DNA from: Strongylocentrotus droebachiensis
Taxonomy: Eukaryota; Echinodermata; Echinoidea; Camarodonta; Strongylocentrotidae
NCBI GenBank assembly: GCA_035222895.1
Contig: JAVYIG010000169.1
Location: forward strand, 496,001 to 560,000
Direction: 5' to 3'
DNA: 64,000 nt
A program made the position numbers and the translations under genes. A model generated the notes under the pieces. It was not told where the DNA came from and ran no database searches. It saw only the letters and a list, made by a program, of their open reading frames with translations. Position 1 is the first letter of the stretch; each line of letters opens with the position of its first letter. Below, one piece after another: positions 45,925 to 58,369 of the stretch.

Positions 45925-48900
45925 AATGAGACAGAGAAGAAAGGGAAGAGGTGAGAAGGAGAAAGAGAAGAAAAAGGAGAGATGGGAATGAGAAATAGGA
46001 GAAGGGGAAGAGATGAGAATGAGAAAGAGGAGAAGGGGAAGAGATGAGAATGAGAAAGAGGAGAAGGGGAACAGATGGAAATAAGAAAGAGGAGAAGGGG
46101 AAGAGATGAGAATGAAAAAGAGGAGAAGGGGAAGAGATGAGAATGAGAAAGAAAAGAAGGGGAAGAGATGAGAATGAGAAAGAAGAGAAGGGGAAGAGAT
46201 GAGAATGAGAAAGAGGAGAAGGGGAAGAGATGAGAATGAGGAAGAGGAGAAGGGGAACAGATGGAAATAAGAAAGAGGAGAAGGGGAAGAGATGGGAATG
46301 AGAAAGAAAAGAAGGGGAAGAGATGAAAATGAGAAAGAGGAGAAGGGGAAGAGATGGGAATGAGAAAGAGGAGAAGGGAGAGAGATGGGAATGAGAAAGA
46401 AAAGAAGGGGAAGAGATGAGAATGAGAAAGAGGAGAAGGGGGAGAGATGAGAATGAGAAAGAGGAGAAGGGGAAGAGATGAGAATGAGAAAGAGGAGAAG
46501 GGGAAGAGATGAGAATGAGAAAGAGGAGAAGGGGAAGAGATGAGAATGAGAAAGAGGAGAAGGGGAAGAGATGGGAATGAGAAAGAGGAGAAGGGGAAGA
46601 GATGAGAATGAGAAAGAGGAGAAGGGGAAGAGATGAGAATGAGAAAGAGGAGAAGGGGAAGAGATGAGAATGAGAAAGAGGAGAAGGGGAAGAGATGAGA
46701 ATGAGAAAGAGGAGAAGGGGAAGAGATGAGAATGAGAAAGAGGAGAAGGGGAAGAGATGAGAACGAGAAAGAGGAGAAGGGGAAGAGATGAGAATGAGAA
46801 AGAGGAGAAGGGGAAGAGATGAGAATGAGAAAGGGGAGAAGGGGAAGAGATGAGAATGAGAAAGAGGAGAAGGGGAAGAGATGAGAATGAGAAAGAGGAG
46901 AAGGGGAAGAGAGGAGAATGAGAAAGAGGAGAAGGTGAAGAGATGAGAATGAGAAAGAGGAGAAGGGGAAGAGATGAGAATGAGAATGAGGAGAAGGGGA
47001 AGAGATGAGAATGAGAAAGAGGAGAAGGGGAAGAGATGAGAATGAGAAAGAGGAGAAGGTGAAGAGATGAGAATGAGAAAGAGGAGAAGGGGAAGAGATG
47101 AGAATGAGAAAGAGGAGAAGGGGAAGAGAGGAGAATGAGAAAGAGGAGAAGGTGAAGAGATGAGAATGAGAAAGAGGAGAAGGGGAAGAGATGAGAATGA
47201 GAATGAGGAGAAGGGGAAGAGATGAGAATGAGAAAGAGGAGAAGGGGAAGAGGTGAGAATGAGAAAGAGGAGAAGGGGAAGAGATGAGAATGAGAAAGAG
47301 GAGAAGGGGAAGAGATGAGAATGAGAAAGAGGAGAAGGGGAAGAGATGAGAATGAGAAAGAGGAGAAGGGGAAGAGATGAGAATGAGAATGAGGAGAAGG
47401 GGAAGAGATGAGAATGAGAAAGAGGAGAAGGGGAAGAGATGAGAATGAGAAAGAGGAGAAGGGGAAGAGATGAGAATGAGAAAGAGGAGAAGGGGAAGAG
47501 ATGAGAATGAGAAAGAGGAGAAGGGGAAGAGATGAGAATGAGAAAGAGGAGAAGGGGAAGAGATGAGAATGAGAATGAGGAGAAGGGGAAGAGATGAGAA
47601 TGAGAAAGAGGAGAAGGGGAAGAGATGAGAATGAGAAAGAGGAGAAGGGGAAGAGATGAGAATGAGAAAGAGGAGAAGGGGAAGAGATGAGAATGAGAAA
47701 GAGGAGAAGGGGAAGAGATGAGAATGAGAAAGAGGAGAAGGGGAAGAGATGAGAATGAGAAAGAGGAGAAGGGGAAGAGATGAGAATGAGAAAGAGGAGA
47801 AGGGGAAGAGATGAGAATGAGAAAGAGGAAAAGGGGAAGAAATGAGAAAGAGGAGAAGGGGAAGAGATGAGAATGAGAAAGAGGAGAAGGGGAAGAGATG
47901 AGAATGAGAAAGAGGAGAAGGGGAAGAGATGAGAATGAGAAAGAGGAGAAGGGGAAGAGATGAGAATGAGAAAGAGGAGAAGGGGAAGAGATGAGAATGA
48001 GAAAGAGGAGAAGGGGAAGAGATGAGAATGAGAATGAGGAGAAGGGGAAGAGATGAGAATGAGAAAGAGGAGAAGGGGAAGAGATGAGAATGAGAAAGAG
48101 GAGAAGGGGAAGAGATGAGAATGAGAAAGAGGAGAAGGGGAAGAGATGAGAATGAGAAAGAGGAGAAGGGGAAGAGATGAGAATGAGAAAGAGGAGAAGG
48201 GGAAGAGATGAGAATGAGAAAGAGGAGAAGGGGAAGAGATGAGAATGAGAAAGAGGAAAAGGGGAAGAAATGAGAAAGAGGAGAAGGGGAAGAGATGAGA
48301 ATGAGAAAGAGGAGAAGGGGAAGAGATGAGAATGAGAAAGAGGAGAAGGGGAAGAGATGAGAATGAGAAAGAGGAGAAGGGGAAGAGATGAGAATGAGAA
48401 AGAGGAAAAGGGGAAGAAATGAGAAAGAGGAGAAGGGGAAGAGATGAGAATGAGAAAGGGGAGAAGGGGAAGAGATGAGAACGAGAAAGAGGAGAAGGGG
48501 AAGAGATGAGAACGAGAAAGAGGAGAAGGGGAAGAGATGAGAATGAGAAAGAGGAGAAGGGGAAGAGATGAGAACGAGAAAGAGGAGAAGGGGAAGAGAT
48601 GAGAATGAGAAAGAGGAGAAGGGGAAGAGATGAGAATGAGAAAGAGGAGAAGGGGAAGAGATGAGAATGAGAAAGAGGAGAAGGGGAAGAGATGAGAATG
48701 AGAAAGAGGAGAAGGGGAAGAGATGAGAATGAGAAAGAGGAGAAGGGGAAGAGATGAGAATGAGAAAGAGGAGAAGGGGAAGAGATGAGAATGAGAAAGA
48801 GGAGAAGGGGAAGAGATGAGAATGAGAAAGAGGAGAAGGGGAAGAGATGAGAATGAGAAAGAGGAGAAGGGGAAGAGATGAGAATGAGAAAGAGGAGAAG

Positions 48901-50062
48901 GGGGAAGAGATGAGAATGAGAAAGAGGAGAAGGAGAAGAGATGAGAATGAGAAAGAGGAGAAGGGGAAGAGATGAGAATGAAAAAGAGGAGAAGGGGGAA
49001 GAGATGAGAATGAGAAAGAGGAGAAGGGAAGAGATGAGAATGAGAAACAGAAGAAGGAGAAGAGATGAGAATGAGAAAGAGGAGAAGGGGAAGAGATTAG
49101 AATGAGAAAGAGGAGAAGGGGAAGAGATGAGAATGAGAAAGAGGAGAAGGGGAAGAGATGAGAATGAGAAAGAGGAGAAGGGGAAGAGATGAGAATGAGA
49201 AAGAGGAGAAGGGGAAGAGATGAGAATGAGAAAGAGGAGAAGGGGAAGAGATGAGAATGAGAAAGAGGAGAAGGGGAAGAGATGAGAATGAGAAAGAGGA
49301 GAAGGGGAAGAGATGAGAATGAGAAAGAGGAGAAGGGGAAGAGATGAGAATGAGAAAGAGGAGAAGGGGAAGAGATGAGAATGAGAAAGAGGAGAAGGGG
49401 AAGAGATGAGAATGAGAAAGAGGAGAAGGGGAAGAGATGAGAATGAGAAAGAGGAGAAGGGGAAGAGATGAGAATGAGAAAGAGGAGAAGGGGGAAGAGA
49501 TGAGAATGAGAAAGAGGAGAAGGAGAAGAGATGAGAATGAGAAAGAGGAGAAGGGGAAGAGATGAGAATGAGAAAGAGGAGAAGGGGGAAGAGATGAGAA
49601 TGAGAAAGAGGAGAAGGGGAAGAGATGAGAATGAGAAACAGAAGAAGGAGAAGAGATGAGAATGAGAAAGAGGAGAAGGGGAAGAGATTAGAATGAGAAA
49701 GAGGAGAAGGGGAAGAGATGAGAATGAGAAAGAGGAGAAGGGGAAGAGATGAGAATGAGAAAGAGGAGAAGGGGAAGAGATGAGAATGAGAAAGAGGAGA
49801 AGGGGAAGAGATGAGAATGAGAAAGAGGAGAAGGGGAAGAGATGAAAATGAGAAAGAGGAGAAGGGGAAGAGATGAGAATGAGAAAGAGGAGAAGGGGAA
49901 GAGATGAGAATGAGAATGAGGAGAAGGGGAAGAGATGAGAATGAGAAAGAGGAGAAGGGGAAGAGATGAGAATGAGAAAGAGGAGAAGGGGAAGAGATGA
50001 GAATGAGAAAGAGGAGAAGGGGAAGAGAGGAGAATGAGAAAGAGGAGAAGGAGGAGATATGA
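45925..50062. repeat. 31-bp purine-rich minisatellite, ~130 copies
   Basis: The consensus unit is gatgagaatgagaaagagga followed by gaaggggaaga. The plus strand is nearly pure purine, with T only in the two ATG words. Variant units recur in the same order at larger spacing: a gaaacagaagaaggag unit at 49043 and 49634 (591 bp apart), and a shortened ggggaagaaatgagaaag unit near 47835, 48262 and 48411. This shows segmental amplification. Because 31 is not a multiple of 3 and the minus strand lacks stops in all frames, a 1455-codon minus-strand frame arises by chance; it is not a gene. Confidence 0.97.
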
Positions 50063-50235
50063 GAAAGATTCATTGACACGAATCTGTGATTAGAATCCCA
50101 CTGCCATATTGTAGAATCTTTTTTTTTTTGAAAAAAAAGTAGTAAGGAATTAGAAACCAGTGGACGGTTCTTTTTCTGTCTTATGGGACATTTGGACATC
50201 CTTTGTTGTCTACTGACAATACATAACTTATTCAT

Positions 50236-50900
50236 GTTTTATAATTGATTTTGATTTTAGTTGGTCTAGATGGCACTCTTGTTCATACAACCACGATATG
50301 TATAAATCTTATTAGGGGTCACTTTTGATGATACCTTCAAGTTTGAACAGTTTCGCAAGAAAATGTCGTTCAGCATCATTCGGACCGTACAGAATAGTTA
50401 AAATTCTATTTTAAATATCGACAGGACTACCACTAATCCCCTAATTCATGCTTTTTTATGTACCCTTTTTTATTCATGTAATAGTTGGCTTTTTGGTTTC
50501 TCGTCAAATTCTAAGATTAGATTAAAAGTTATTCAAACTCTGCAGCCCGACTCGTAACACGAACAAAGAAACAAAAGAAACCTGAATCAATATCCCCAGA
50601 CTTAAGAAAATTACATTGGCTACCTATCCAGTCCCGTATTAAGTGTCAAGAACATTTTTGATCAAACTTATTAATGTTGTCATCAGTTTGCTCCATCATA
50701 TCTCATTGAATTGTTAATACATTATAAACCAGAAAGAATGCCGCGTTCCAGTAAAATAATGTGTATTTTATGTCCAACAAACCGTGCCAAAATATTATGG
50801 GGAAAGGTCATTTTCGCCGACCGTAGTTCCTAAAGATAATAGAAACATATGAAAAATTCAGAACTTGTTTGAAAATATATCTATTCAGCACTTTGTAAGA
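50236..50900 (+). pseudogene. Decayed LINE reverse transcriptase 3' part (CR1/L2/jockey-like)
   Basis: Through several stops and frameshifts, the plus strand keeps hallmark pieces of the C-terminal part of ORF2 in order: LGVTFDDTFKFEQF near 50312-50355, LRKLHWLPIQSRIKCQ near 50603-50650, and FAPSYLIELL near 50688-50716, followed by the usual kNPrAkxxGxrxFs-like region. The order and spacing match the connection domain of CR1/L2-group elements. It is inactive. Confidence 0.75.
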
Positions 50901-51370
50901 TCTCACAAATATGAACCCAGTGCACCATTTGTACTCCTTCTGTATTCTGTTCTGGAAAGTAAATAGAGATATGCAATTGTGCATAATTTTGTCTTATTGC
51001 GTTAACTATGAATTTTAAGCGACGTGGCATTAAAATTCGGTTATAACAACAGCCCCGGTTGGCATTATACACTGGGATATAAACCCTATATTTGAGAACA
51101 AGAATAATGTTACCCTATGGGAGAACCCAATCACTATTAATCCCGCAGTATGGTTGTATTGTGAAAATTTTCTCCTAAATTAGGACATGAACTATATTCC
51201 ACCATTTTAAAAGCAACCAATGGAACCTTTATTTTGCTGTTTTACTGTTATACATATCACATTCAGGGAGGTAATAAGGCCCCTTACAAGTCTTTGTTAA
51301 CTGCTGGTCACCCAGGGAACTTTTTGAGTCATGTTAGAGTCACTGTCTCAGAATATTGGTTGCTTTCTCT

Positions 51371-51656
51371 GGGGGGTGTTTCACAAAGATCCTAAGTCGA
51401 ACTTAACTCTAAGTTGAACTTAAAAGTTATGGAGAGCCATTTGTAGCCTTACAATAAAATATATTCAAAAGCGAAAAATCAAGTATTTTAGACTTTCCAT
51501 AAATTCCACATCAAGAACATGAAATCTCCCATGATAATAGAAAATACGAATGATTTGAATCATCATTTTATGCCTTTTAAAATAACTTTTACAAAATATT
51601 TTCAAGTCCAACTTAGAGATAAGTTCGACTTAGGATCTTTGTGAAACACCTCCCTG
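51371..51656. mobile_element. Foldback MITE with gtgtttcacaaag ends
   Basis: Ends of about 35 bp (gtgtttcacaaagatcctaa and its complement ttaggatctttgtgaaacac) enclose an AT-rich core. The outermost bases resemble family 1 MITEs, but the interior differs. Confidence 0.9.
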
Positions 51657-51659
51657 GTC

Positions 51660-53130
51660 ATACAGGTGAGCAGTGGGCAAAGACAAAATCTCAAGCTCTC
51701 GTTTTATAGTCAATTGGCGCAATCGGGTTTGTATCTCGTTCCCTTTTTGATACAGAACACAACCATATATTCTTGAGTCACCCATTTCCCGCATCTATGA
51801 AATGACTATAATCACCATGACCACGTTACATATTTAGGTCATGAATTTGATAGAAATTATGTACATATGTTCAGCATAGCAACGTTCAGATAATTGAATT
51901 GTCAAATTTTACCTAAATGCCTTATTAACGGCACATCATACATGAAACCCGTGATGCTAGTATACCCTAAGACGCACTTTCATAAGACCCCCCCCCCCAA
52001 CTATGTGAAATTCATATCTGAAAGTAGGGCGTCCAAGTATATCCGCATTCCTGAAAAGGGCTAAGATAAAAAAAAACAGATTTGATCGGTATGAATCTTG
52101 TTGGGATATTCTTTACTTTTTTCCCTGTATAGGCACTGACACACAAATAAAATGTTTAAAAAAAAAAAAATCCCCGTTAGAAATATATTGGGTCATCAAT
52201 AAATTGATGTGGTTTTTACCGGGGTTTCATCATTGTATGCATTTGTTTGCTTAGCAGCTAACAATGTTATGGTGTATGTAGTAAAAAAGTGTCATAAAAA
52301 GTTCATTTATGAAACAAAGAAGAAGAAAGAGTTCTTGGAACAAGCCAACTCTTCACATCCCTCCTCCTCTCCCCCATCATTTTCTCTTTCCTCTCTCTTT
52401 ATCTCCCTCTTTCTCTCGGAAAACATGTAGGTAATGAATATTGATTTCGACAACAATTCAGACATTTACGTTTACGTAAACTTAATGAGACCCTATTCAT
52501 ACTATATTTCGTAATGCAAGGTTCTAAAATAAATCGACTAAACTAAAAATATTTTGGATATATTTATTTTACGTTTCTCCAGTGTAAATTTGGGCCTTGC
52601 AATAAGCATATATGCCAAAAAAAATCATATGCCAAACAAAACATATGCCAATTAAACTCTTTAGACATACAATCGAAGCCAGCATGTTGAATTGATAATG
52701 AGAGTAGTATATCCGTCAAAAACAATGAAATGTGACACCCACTGTCACTTTAAATTTTGAGTTAGGAAAACGACACAACTGCGCTGATCAATTTCTACAA
52801 AAGAATAAGAAAAACAGACTTTTTCATGAAGGTTGTTTCTCTGAATGGCACAAGTTATGAGCCAGACTCCGAAGTTTTATCTGAATGACAACGGCATTGC
52901 CAATGTTGAAGTGATATCATGATTACAATTATTGACAGAGACACTTGGGAGTGCCTACGTGTGTATATTAAAAAAAAACTAATTTCTTTTCGAGTTCCCC
53001 TTTTTTTTGAAGAAATGCACCACATGTACCTACTAGTTTTTATTCATTGCAAATCAATTATTTTGCCAGCACCAATTACCAGTGATTACTGAGACGATAT
53101 ACAATATACACAAAATACACTTCTTGTTCT
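51660..53130. other. No gene seen
   Basis: AT-rich DNA without a recognised repeat or coding segment. Short homopolymers occur near 51990 and 52150. Confidence 0.4.
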
Positions 53131-53134
53131 TTCT

Positions 53135-53510
53135 GCAGAAAGAAAAAGGGCTATTTGTCAAGAGCCCTTTCATTTCATTTTTAGAAATAACCTCTATTTC
53201 TCTCTTCAATACAATTTTTTTCTCTCTTGAAAGTCAAATAGCCTAGTCACCCCAGTTATGTCTCTAGGATGGATAATAAGTGACTTATGGCAATTTTCAT
53301 GTTATGGCGGCCATTTTGGACGCCATCTTGGATTTGGGGGTTTCCTAGACCATCACAAACGATTCTTACTTGTCTCAAGGATTCTCTGACCCCCGAAACC
53401 ATGGGATAGACACCAAAATTATGTCTCTGGGATGGATAATAAGTGATTTATGGCCATTTTTAGGTATCGGCGGCCATCTTGGACGCCAACTTGAAAATAA
53501 CAGATTTCTG
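53135..53510. repeat. R2-like piece plus inverted relatives of the 175-bp repeat
   Basis: 53140-53250 resembles the R2 module of the 23-26 kb block. 53270-53510 has two diverged units marked by ttatgtctctgggatggata-type words and cggccatcttggacgcca, related in inverted orientation to the 175-bp array. Confidence 0.6.
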
Positions 53511-54519
53511 AAGCTTCGATTTTGGTCTACTTTTAGTTTGTTATTCTTGAGGTCGAATACTACTAGAAACCGTTGAAAAACCTTTTGTTGCAATTTTGTT
53601 GGGGTCAAACCATATATTGACCTGACTACATACGTAAATGGCCGTGATGATAACGATGAATAAGGTAATAAGGAGGAGGGGGAAGTGAACTGCAAGGGTA
53701 TTGGGGATGATAATCTTATCATCAGTGTGATCTGGGTCGTAATCCAGCAAAATATATTTATAACAAAAAGGTTAATATTAAAGCACTCATGATTATTCCG
53801 CTCCCGGCCCCTACATGGAGGAGCAGAATTGTAATCGGGATACTGGGGGTCATTCCAGAAGGCTTGGGAGACGTTATTGAATAGAGTGGCCGGTCGCATG
53901 AAATCCCGAGCCGCGGATTCGAAGTTAAACGTTAAAAACAGCCCCTGCGCTATAAATGTCATTAATCTTTGGTGAGAAATTTGAAAAGGGCAAATTATTT
54001 TGGATGTCTTTAGAAGCTATAATACTCAACAGTCAAAATTTGAATTAGCGGTAGAGGGGCCGCTTAAAAATTATTTTTGCCCCTTATTTGGCATCAGCTC
54101 ATGCCAACTCGCTTGTGTTTGTAGTGAACAAATGTTGGTAGTAATCATGGACAGGGGCGGCGATCCTGGGCCCGATTGGGGGACACGTCCCCCTGGAAAT
54201 TTAGAATAATGGCTTGAAGGTAATAGAGCGGAATTAACCTACATATTGGCTTTGGCGTAATCTAGAATGCATAATTTTATCATTCAAAATAGGAAAATCT
54301 CGCTTGGTATCCACGCTCCGTCGTCCAACAACAAGAAAGTACACTATCGCTCATAACGTTGGAATATTTTTTGTTTACCCCAATTTATGGAATAATTTTG
54401 ACAATGATTTATTCCTAATAGATGTAGATAATAGTATTGTAACATAAGTAGCCCAGTAATTTAGTAAGACATAGAGGGCGTTATAGTTAATTGTGAAATA
54501 TATATGTGTACATCGTGAG

Positions 54520-54630
54520 ATGTCAGTCAGTCAGCGCTAAGCTGTCGTTGGGACAGGCTCTGTTTAGTGATGATCTGTGAGTCAGCGTTGACCTGTCGTT
54601 GCGACAGGTCCGTTACCAGGAACGAGTAAA
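54520..54630. repeat. Short tandem repeat, ~58-bp unit
   Basis: Two imperfect copies of gtcagcgctaagctgtcgtt followed by gggacaggctc (second copy near 54580). Confidence 0.6.
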
Positions 54631-54961
54631 GTTACTTGAACTGCAGATATTGTGCAAGTGTTGTTTCTTTAGTTCCTGTCAGACATTCAGTGATTGCGGG
54701 AGTGAGTAAAATGAGAGCTAGTCCACGTTATTCTTACACGATATACTTTTGTGAGAGCCCACTGAGAGATAGTTGATGAATGATTGTCGAGAGCGTGGAC
54801 CGGGTTTTGAGAGACTGCAAGGCAGAACGCTACCCCGGCAGAGCCCGGTTACGCCACAGTATACATTATCAGATTTTATTGAATAATAATTTGCCAGTAT
54901 TTGTTTTGCGTGACGGCTAAAGCATGTGTATGCTAATATGTTTATCAAGTAGGAATAAATG

Positions 54962-55080
54962 ACAGTAATGAGGATTAATGCCCCACAAAAGGGCACTAAT
55001 ATAGCACATCGACACGGTTTCGATCCTAGGGCCTCACAGTTACGAGACCATTGCTTTGCCACTGAACAATGACTGTACGC
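54962..55080 (-). mobile_element. tRNA-derived SINE, family B, copy 4
   Basis: Reverse-strand body words taatgaggattaatgcc and a degraded tRNA-like head (ggtttcgatcc, acgagaccattgctttgcca). Confidence 0.75.
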
Positions 55081-55972
55081 AGCGGGGGCTAGGGTAGAGG
55101 GCAGTTCCAACAAATAATATTAAAACAAAATTATCAATAATTCATTGCATTTTACCCCGGTCCCCAATATTAACAAATCCTCTGTACGGCCATGAATTAT
55201 GGCTAAAGGCATGGGCACACAGAAGATTTTTTTCTGTTGGGGACCGGGGGGAAATTCAAATGTTACGTGTTTTGTTTAATCAGAATTGCGCATGAGCGTG
55301 TGTGCAAATGAGGGCGCTGTGCAGAATAAGCACTCTAGCATAATTGAATTTCACCTGCAGAGTAAGGTAATGACATGGTATACAAATAATTATTTTTTGC
55401 GAGTGCATTATCGAATATTTTCTCTGAACTCAAGTCAGGAGAGATAATATTATCTCTCAGAACAAATTTCTCTTTAATTGTCATATTTTCTCCAATTTTC
55501 CCTGATCTGTTTCTATGATTCGTATGCTCTTGAAACATATTCAATAGTATTTTTAATAGAAAGGGGTATTGATTTTCGAAAACATCAAAGGGATATTAAA
55601 ACATTCAGTAACGTGGAATGCGAGTTGCATACATTAGTTGTTGCTCGGAAGGACAAATATTATGGGTTTCCCTACCTAATAACACGCAATATATGCAATT
55701 GGCATTGTGACTATTGCAATACTATTATTCGTGACAGGTGATTGGAATCATTCTTATCGAGGCACTATACAAAGACGTAAGCATTTAATTTGGTTAAATT
55801 ACGAAAATTGCTTATTGAAAGAATATTCGCGCAATGTTGGCCTCACCTTACTTGCCTTATCAATTGGTCTTTCAAAATGTGTTTCTTTGTCAGTTGTCTT
55901 AGTTTCTAAATCGTATACATTTGGCAACAGTTCAAAGTCAAATTTTCTCGACTCAGTCATTTTTAACTCATA

Positions 55973-56218
55973 ACCTGCCGTTATTGTGCTGTGTACATGC
56001 GAGAGAGCCATCGCTTGAGTGTCATGTACGTGCAAGGGCGCATTCGTAATAGCAGTTATTGTTGATGCTCATTGGACTGTGATGTGTGTACTGCACTCGT
56101 CATTCATAGAACTATCGCGTTAATCAGATTATCTCCAAGACAACCTGGCACGGGGGGGGGGAGGGGGATTTGAGGCTTTGCGCAATGGGGATTAGCCCTG
56201 TGGCATGATAAGAGTTAA
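55973..56218 (-). mobile_element. TTAA-flanked MITE, family 5, copy 1
   Basis: Flanked by TTAA at 55973 and 56215, with imperfect terminal repeats (ctcataacctgcc / ggcatgataagag). The interior is the reverse complement of 62023-62259 and includes agattatctccaa and a G run. Confidence 0.85.
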
Positions 56219-56239
56219 TGTGTAATACGAAGACAAAGA

Positions 56240-56850
56240 ACGTACAAGTTTACAAAGATTGAATACGTAAAAGCGGATACAATTTTATTTAGAAAATGCT
56301 TAACATACACAAACAAGGTACATGACACTAGAACAAAAGTTCTCGACTCATGGTTTTTGTTTTTTTGAAAAAAGAAAGAGAGCTACAAGTTTACGCAGTT
56401 TCAATACGTGAACAATTTACAATTTTATTTCAGAAATATTAAACGTACACAAACAAGTTACATCACACTAAATCAATTGTTCTCGACTGATGCGTTTTTG
56501 TAAATCAAAATATAAAAGTACTTACAAGTTTACACATATCATATACGTAAACAAATTACAAACTTATCTAGAAAATGCTTAAAATACACGCCCTAGTTAC
56601 ATGACACTTAAACAGATGTTCTCGACTCATGGTTTGTTTGTTTTTTGAAAAAGAAAGAGAGCGTACAAGTTTACGCAGTTTCAATACGTGAAAAAATTAC
56701 CTTTTCATTTAAGAAATACTTTACGTACAAGTTACATTATCCTTATCAAATATTATGTTTTAATTAAAAAAAAAAGAATGTACATTTTTCATCAGTTAAA
56801 GTTTAGTAAATACTTAACATACACGTGCAAGTTACATAACGCTTTTCGTT
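56240..56850. repeat. Tandem array of a ~135-bp repeat, about four copies
   Basis: Units share gtacaagtttac, caattttattt, cttaacatacac, acaagttacat and gttctcgactcatgg in order, starting near 56243, 56383, 56522 and 56664, with a decayed fifth to about 56850. It could lie in the 3' flank of the minus-strand gene of the 59-64 kb region. Confidence 0.8.
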
Positions 56851-57039
56851 ATTTATTATAATCCAAATGTCTAGGCCTTCCTTATTGTATTCAATTTTTG
56901 TTTACAATTTCCTAAATACAATAACTGAGTAACAAAGAACAATATATGTACACGTAAGGTATAATATAAATTCGTAAACACTAATGACTATATATCAAAA
57001 TGTGAGTTACATATATATATATTTATATATATGTGAATA

Positions 57040-57425
57040 GCTTGATCTCAAAAGGAGCTAAATCCATTTGTATCAAAATTTAGTTGTTTGTCTTAAGATA
57101 CATATTTCGTACATAAGAAGAAGATGCACTTTATCCCATCTGAAGTTTCATTTTTAAATATTAAACAAATTGCTACAAATTTATTTTTAATTCCAAAAGG
57201 AGCTTAATCCATAGAACAAATAGTTACACTATTCAAGAAAAATTAAATATACTTGGTTGATTTGTTTGAAGCCAGATATTATTGGTCAAGGGGAACACAT
57301 ATAACATAATATACTCAAAAATGAAAATACATATAAACTAAAGCGAAATTGGTAAAACATAAAAAGGTGATTTACTCGAACATACTAAAAGTGGATTTAG
57401 CTCCTTTTGGAATTAAGCTCTTCAT
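57040..57425. repeat. Dispersed inverted copies of an aaaaggagct word
   Basis: aaaaggagctaaatccat near 57050, ccaaaaggagcttaatcc near 57192 and the reverse gatttagctccttttgg near 57396, with AT-rich DNA between them. It probably marks ends of one or two small foldback elements. Confidence 0.6.
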
Positions 57426-57429
57426 AAAT

Positions 57430-58220
57430 TAAACTAAGTATAACAAAAATTAGCGTTCCAATGATATAGTATTATGAATTAAAAGTGGCATCAATATTTT
57501 ATGTGGAAAAATGGGTGGGGTATCCGACAACCCCTTAAAAATCAAATATTGCATGCCTTAGAAAGACAAAAAAAAAAAAACGGTTCACACTAGAGATTCT
57601 TACCCCACCAACAACAACTCCCTTCCCTCCCTGCCCCCACCCCTGTCAACAAAGGCAGCAATGAAGTTGAAGAGCTGGTTACAGTATTTGCTTCCATCCC
57701 CTTACTCTTTTACCTCTTCTTCATATTCTTGAAAGCCTAATTATTTTGACATTCTACATGGCATTTATGTATTTATATCATTTATGGGTAAACAACGACA
57801 GCTACAAAGCGATAACGTACATGAATAATAAAAACATGCACAATTCATGATAATAATAACGATACATATCAAAACCAAATCAACAACCCATGCATGGGGG
57901 TTGCCCGAAAGAAATAATCATTTAACCTAATATGTTCCCTCCTTATTGGTTGTTGTTAATACAAATAACTACTTCATCCACCAAAACAAAGATTTCTATG
58001 TAGGCCTATATGCACACAGAAATGTACCGGAATAAAGCAAAGCATGTGGCAGCGATATGAAATTGTCATCTTGTTAAAAATATGATTGTACCATAGGATG
58101 GATAGCAGCAAAATGACAACATAAGGCAATAACGAATGGCCTTACAAGAGTACCAGTACATAAGCCAGGTAATGAACGGAGGAGAGTATCTCAGAAACGG
58201 AGAAATGTATATAAAGGAGA
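57430..58220. other. No gene seen
   Basis: AT-rich DNA with short A and C runs; nothing recognised. Confidence 0.4.
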
Positions 58221-58224
58221 AATT

Positions 58225-58363
58225 TCCCGAAGACTTCGTTCAATGACAAATTACAAAAATCAGTGACAAATCTGCTGATAACCAATCAGAAGCCAGGATT
58301 TCAGTAAATTATGACAAAAACTGTCCTTTGTCACTGATGACAAGCTTGGTGAAACGCTGCCGT
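58225..58363. mobile_element. Foldback MITE, family 1, copy 4 (diverged)
   Basis: The interior gtgacaaatctgctgataac and aatcagaagccaggatttca matches copies 1 and 2. The left end has decayed, and the right end reads acaagcttggtgaaacgc. Confidence 0.8.
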
Positions 58364-58369
58364 GATATC

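Noticed and set aside
45868-50235. Giant serine/leucine-rich protein on the minus strand
   Set aside because: It is a translation of a 31-bp minisatellite that has no stop codons in any minus-strand frame; there is no promoter, splice or domain evidence.
53375-53962. 195-residue minus-strand frame
   Set aside because: It begins in relatives of the 175-bp tandem repeat and shows no domain or splice-phase support.
54430-54690. Solo LTR of a retrotransposon
   Set aside because: It starts TGT and a later ACA could be an end, but no matching target duplication, primer-binding site or second LTR was found.
57000-57030. TATA promoter in the (TA)n tract
   Set aside because: It is a simple dinucleotide repeat with no downstream coding region.
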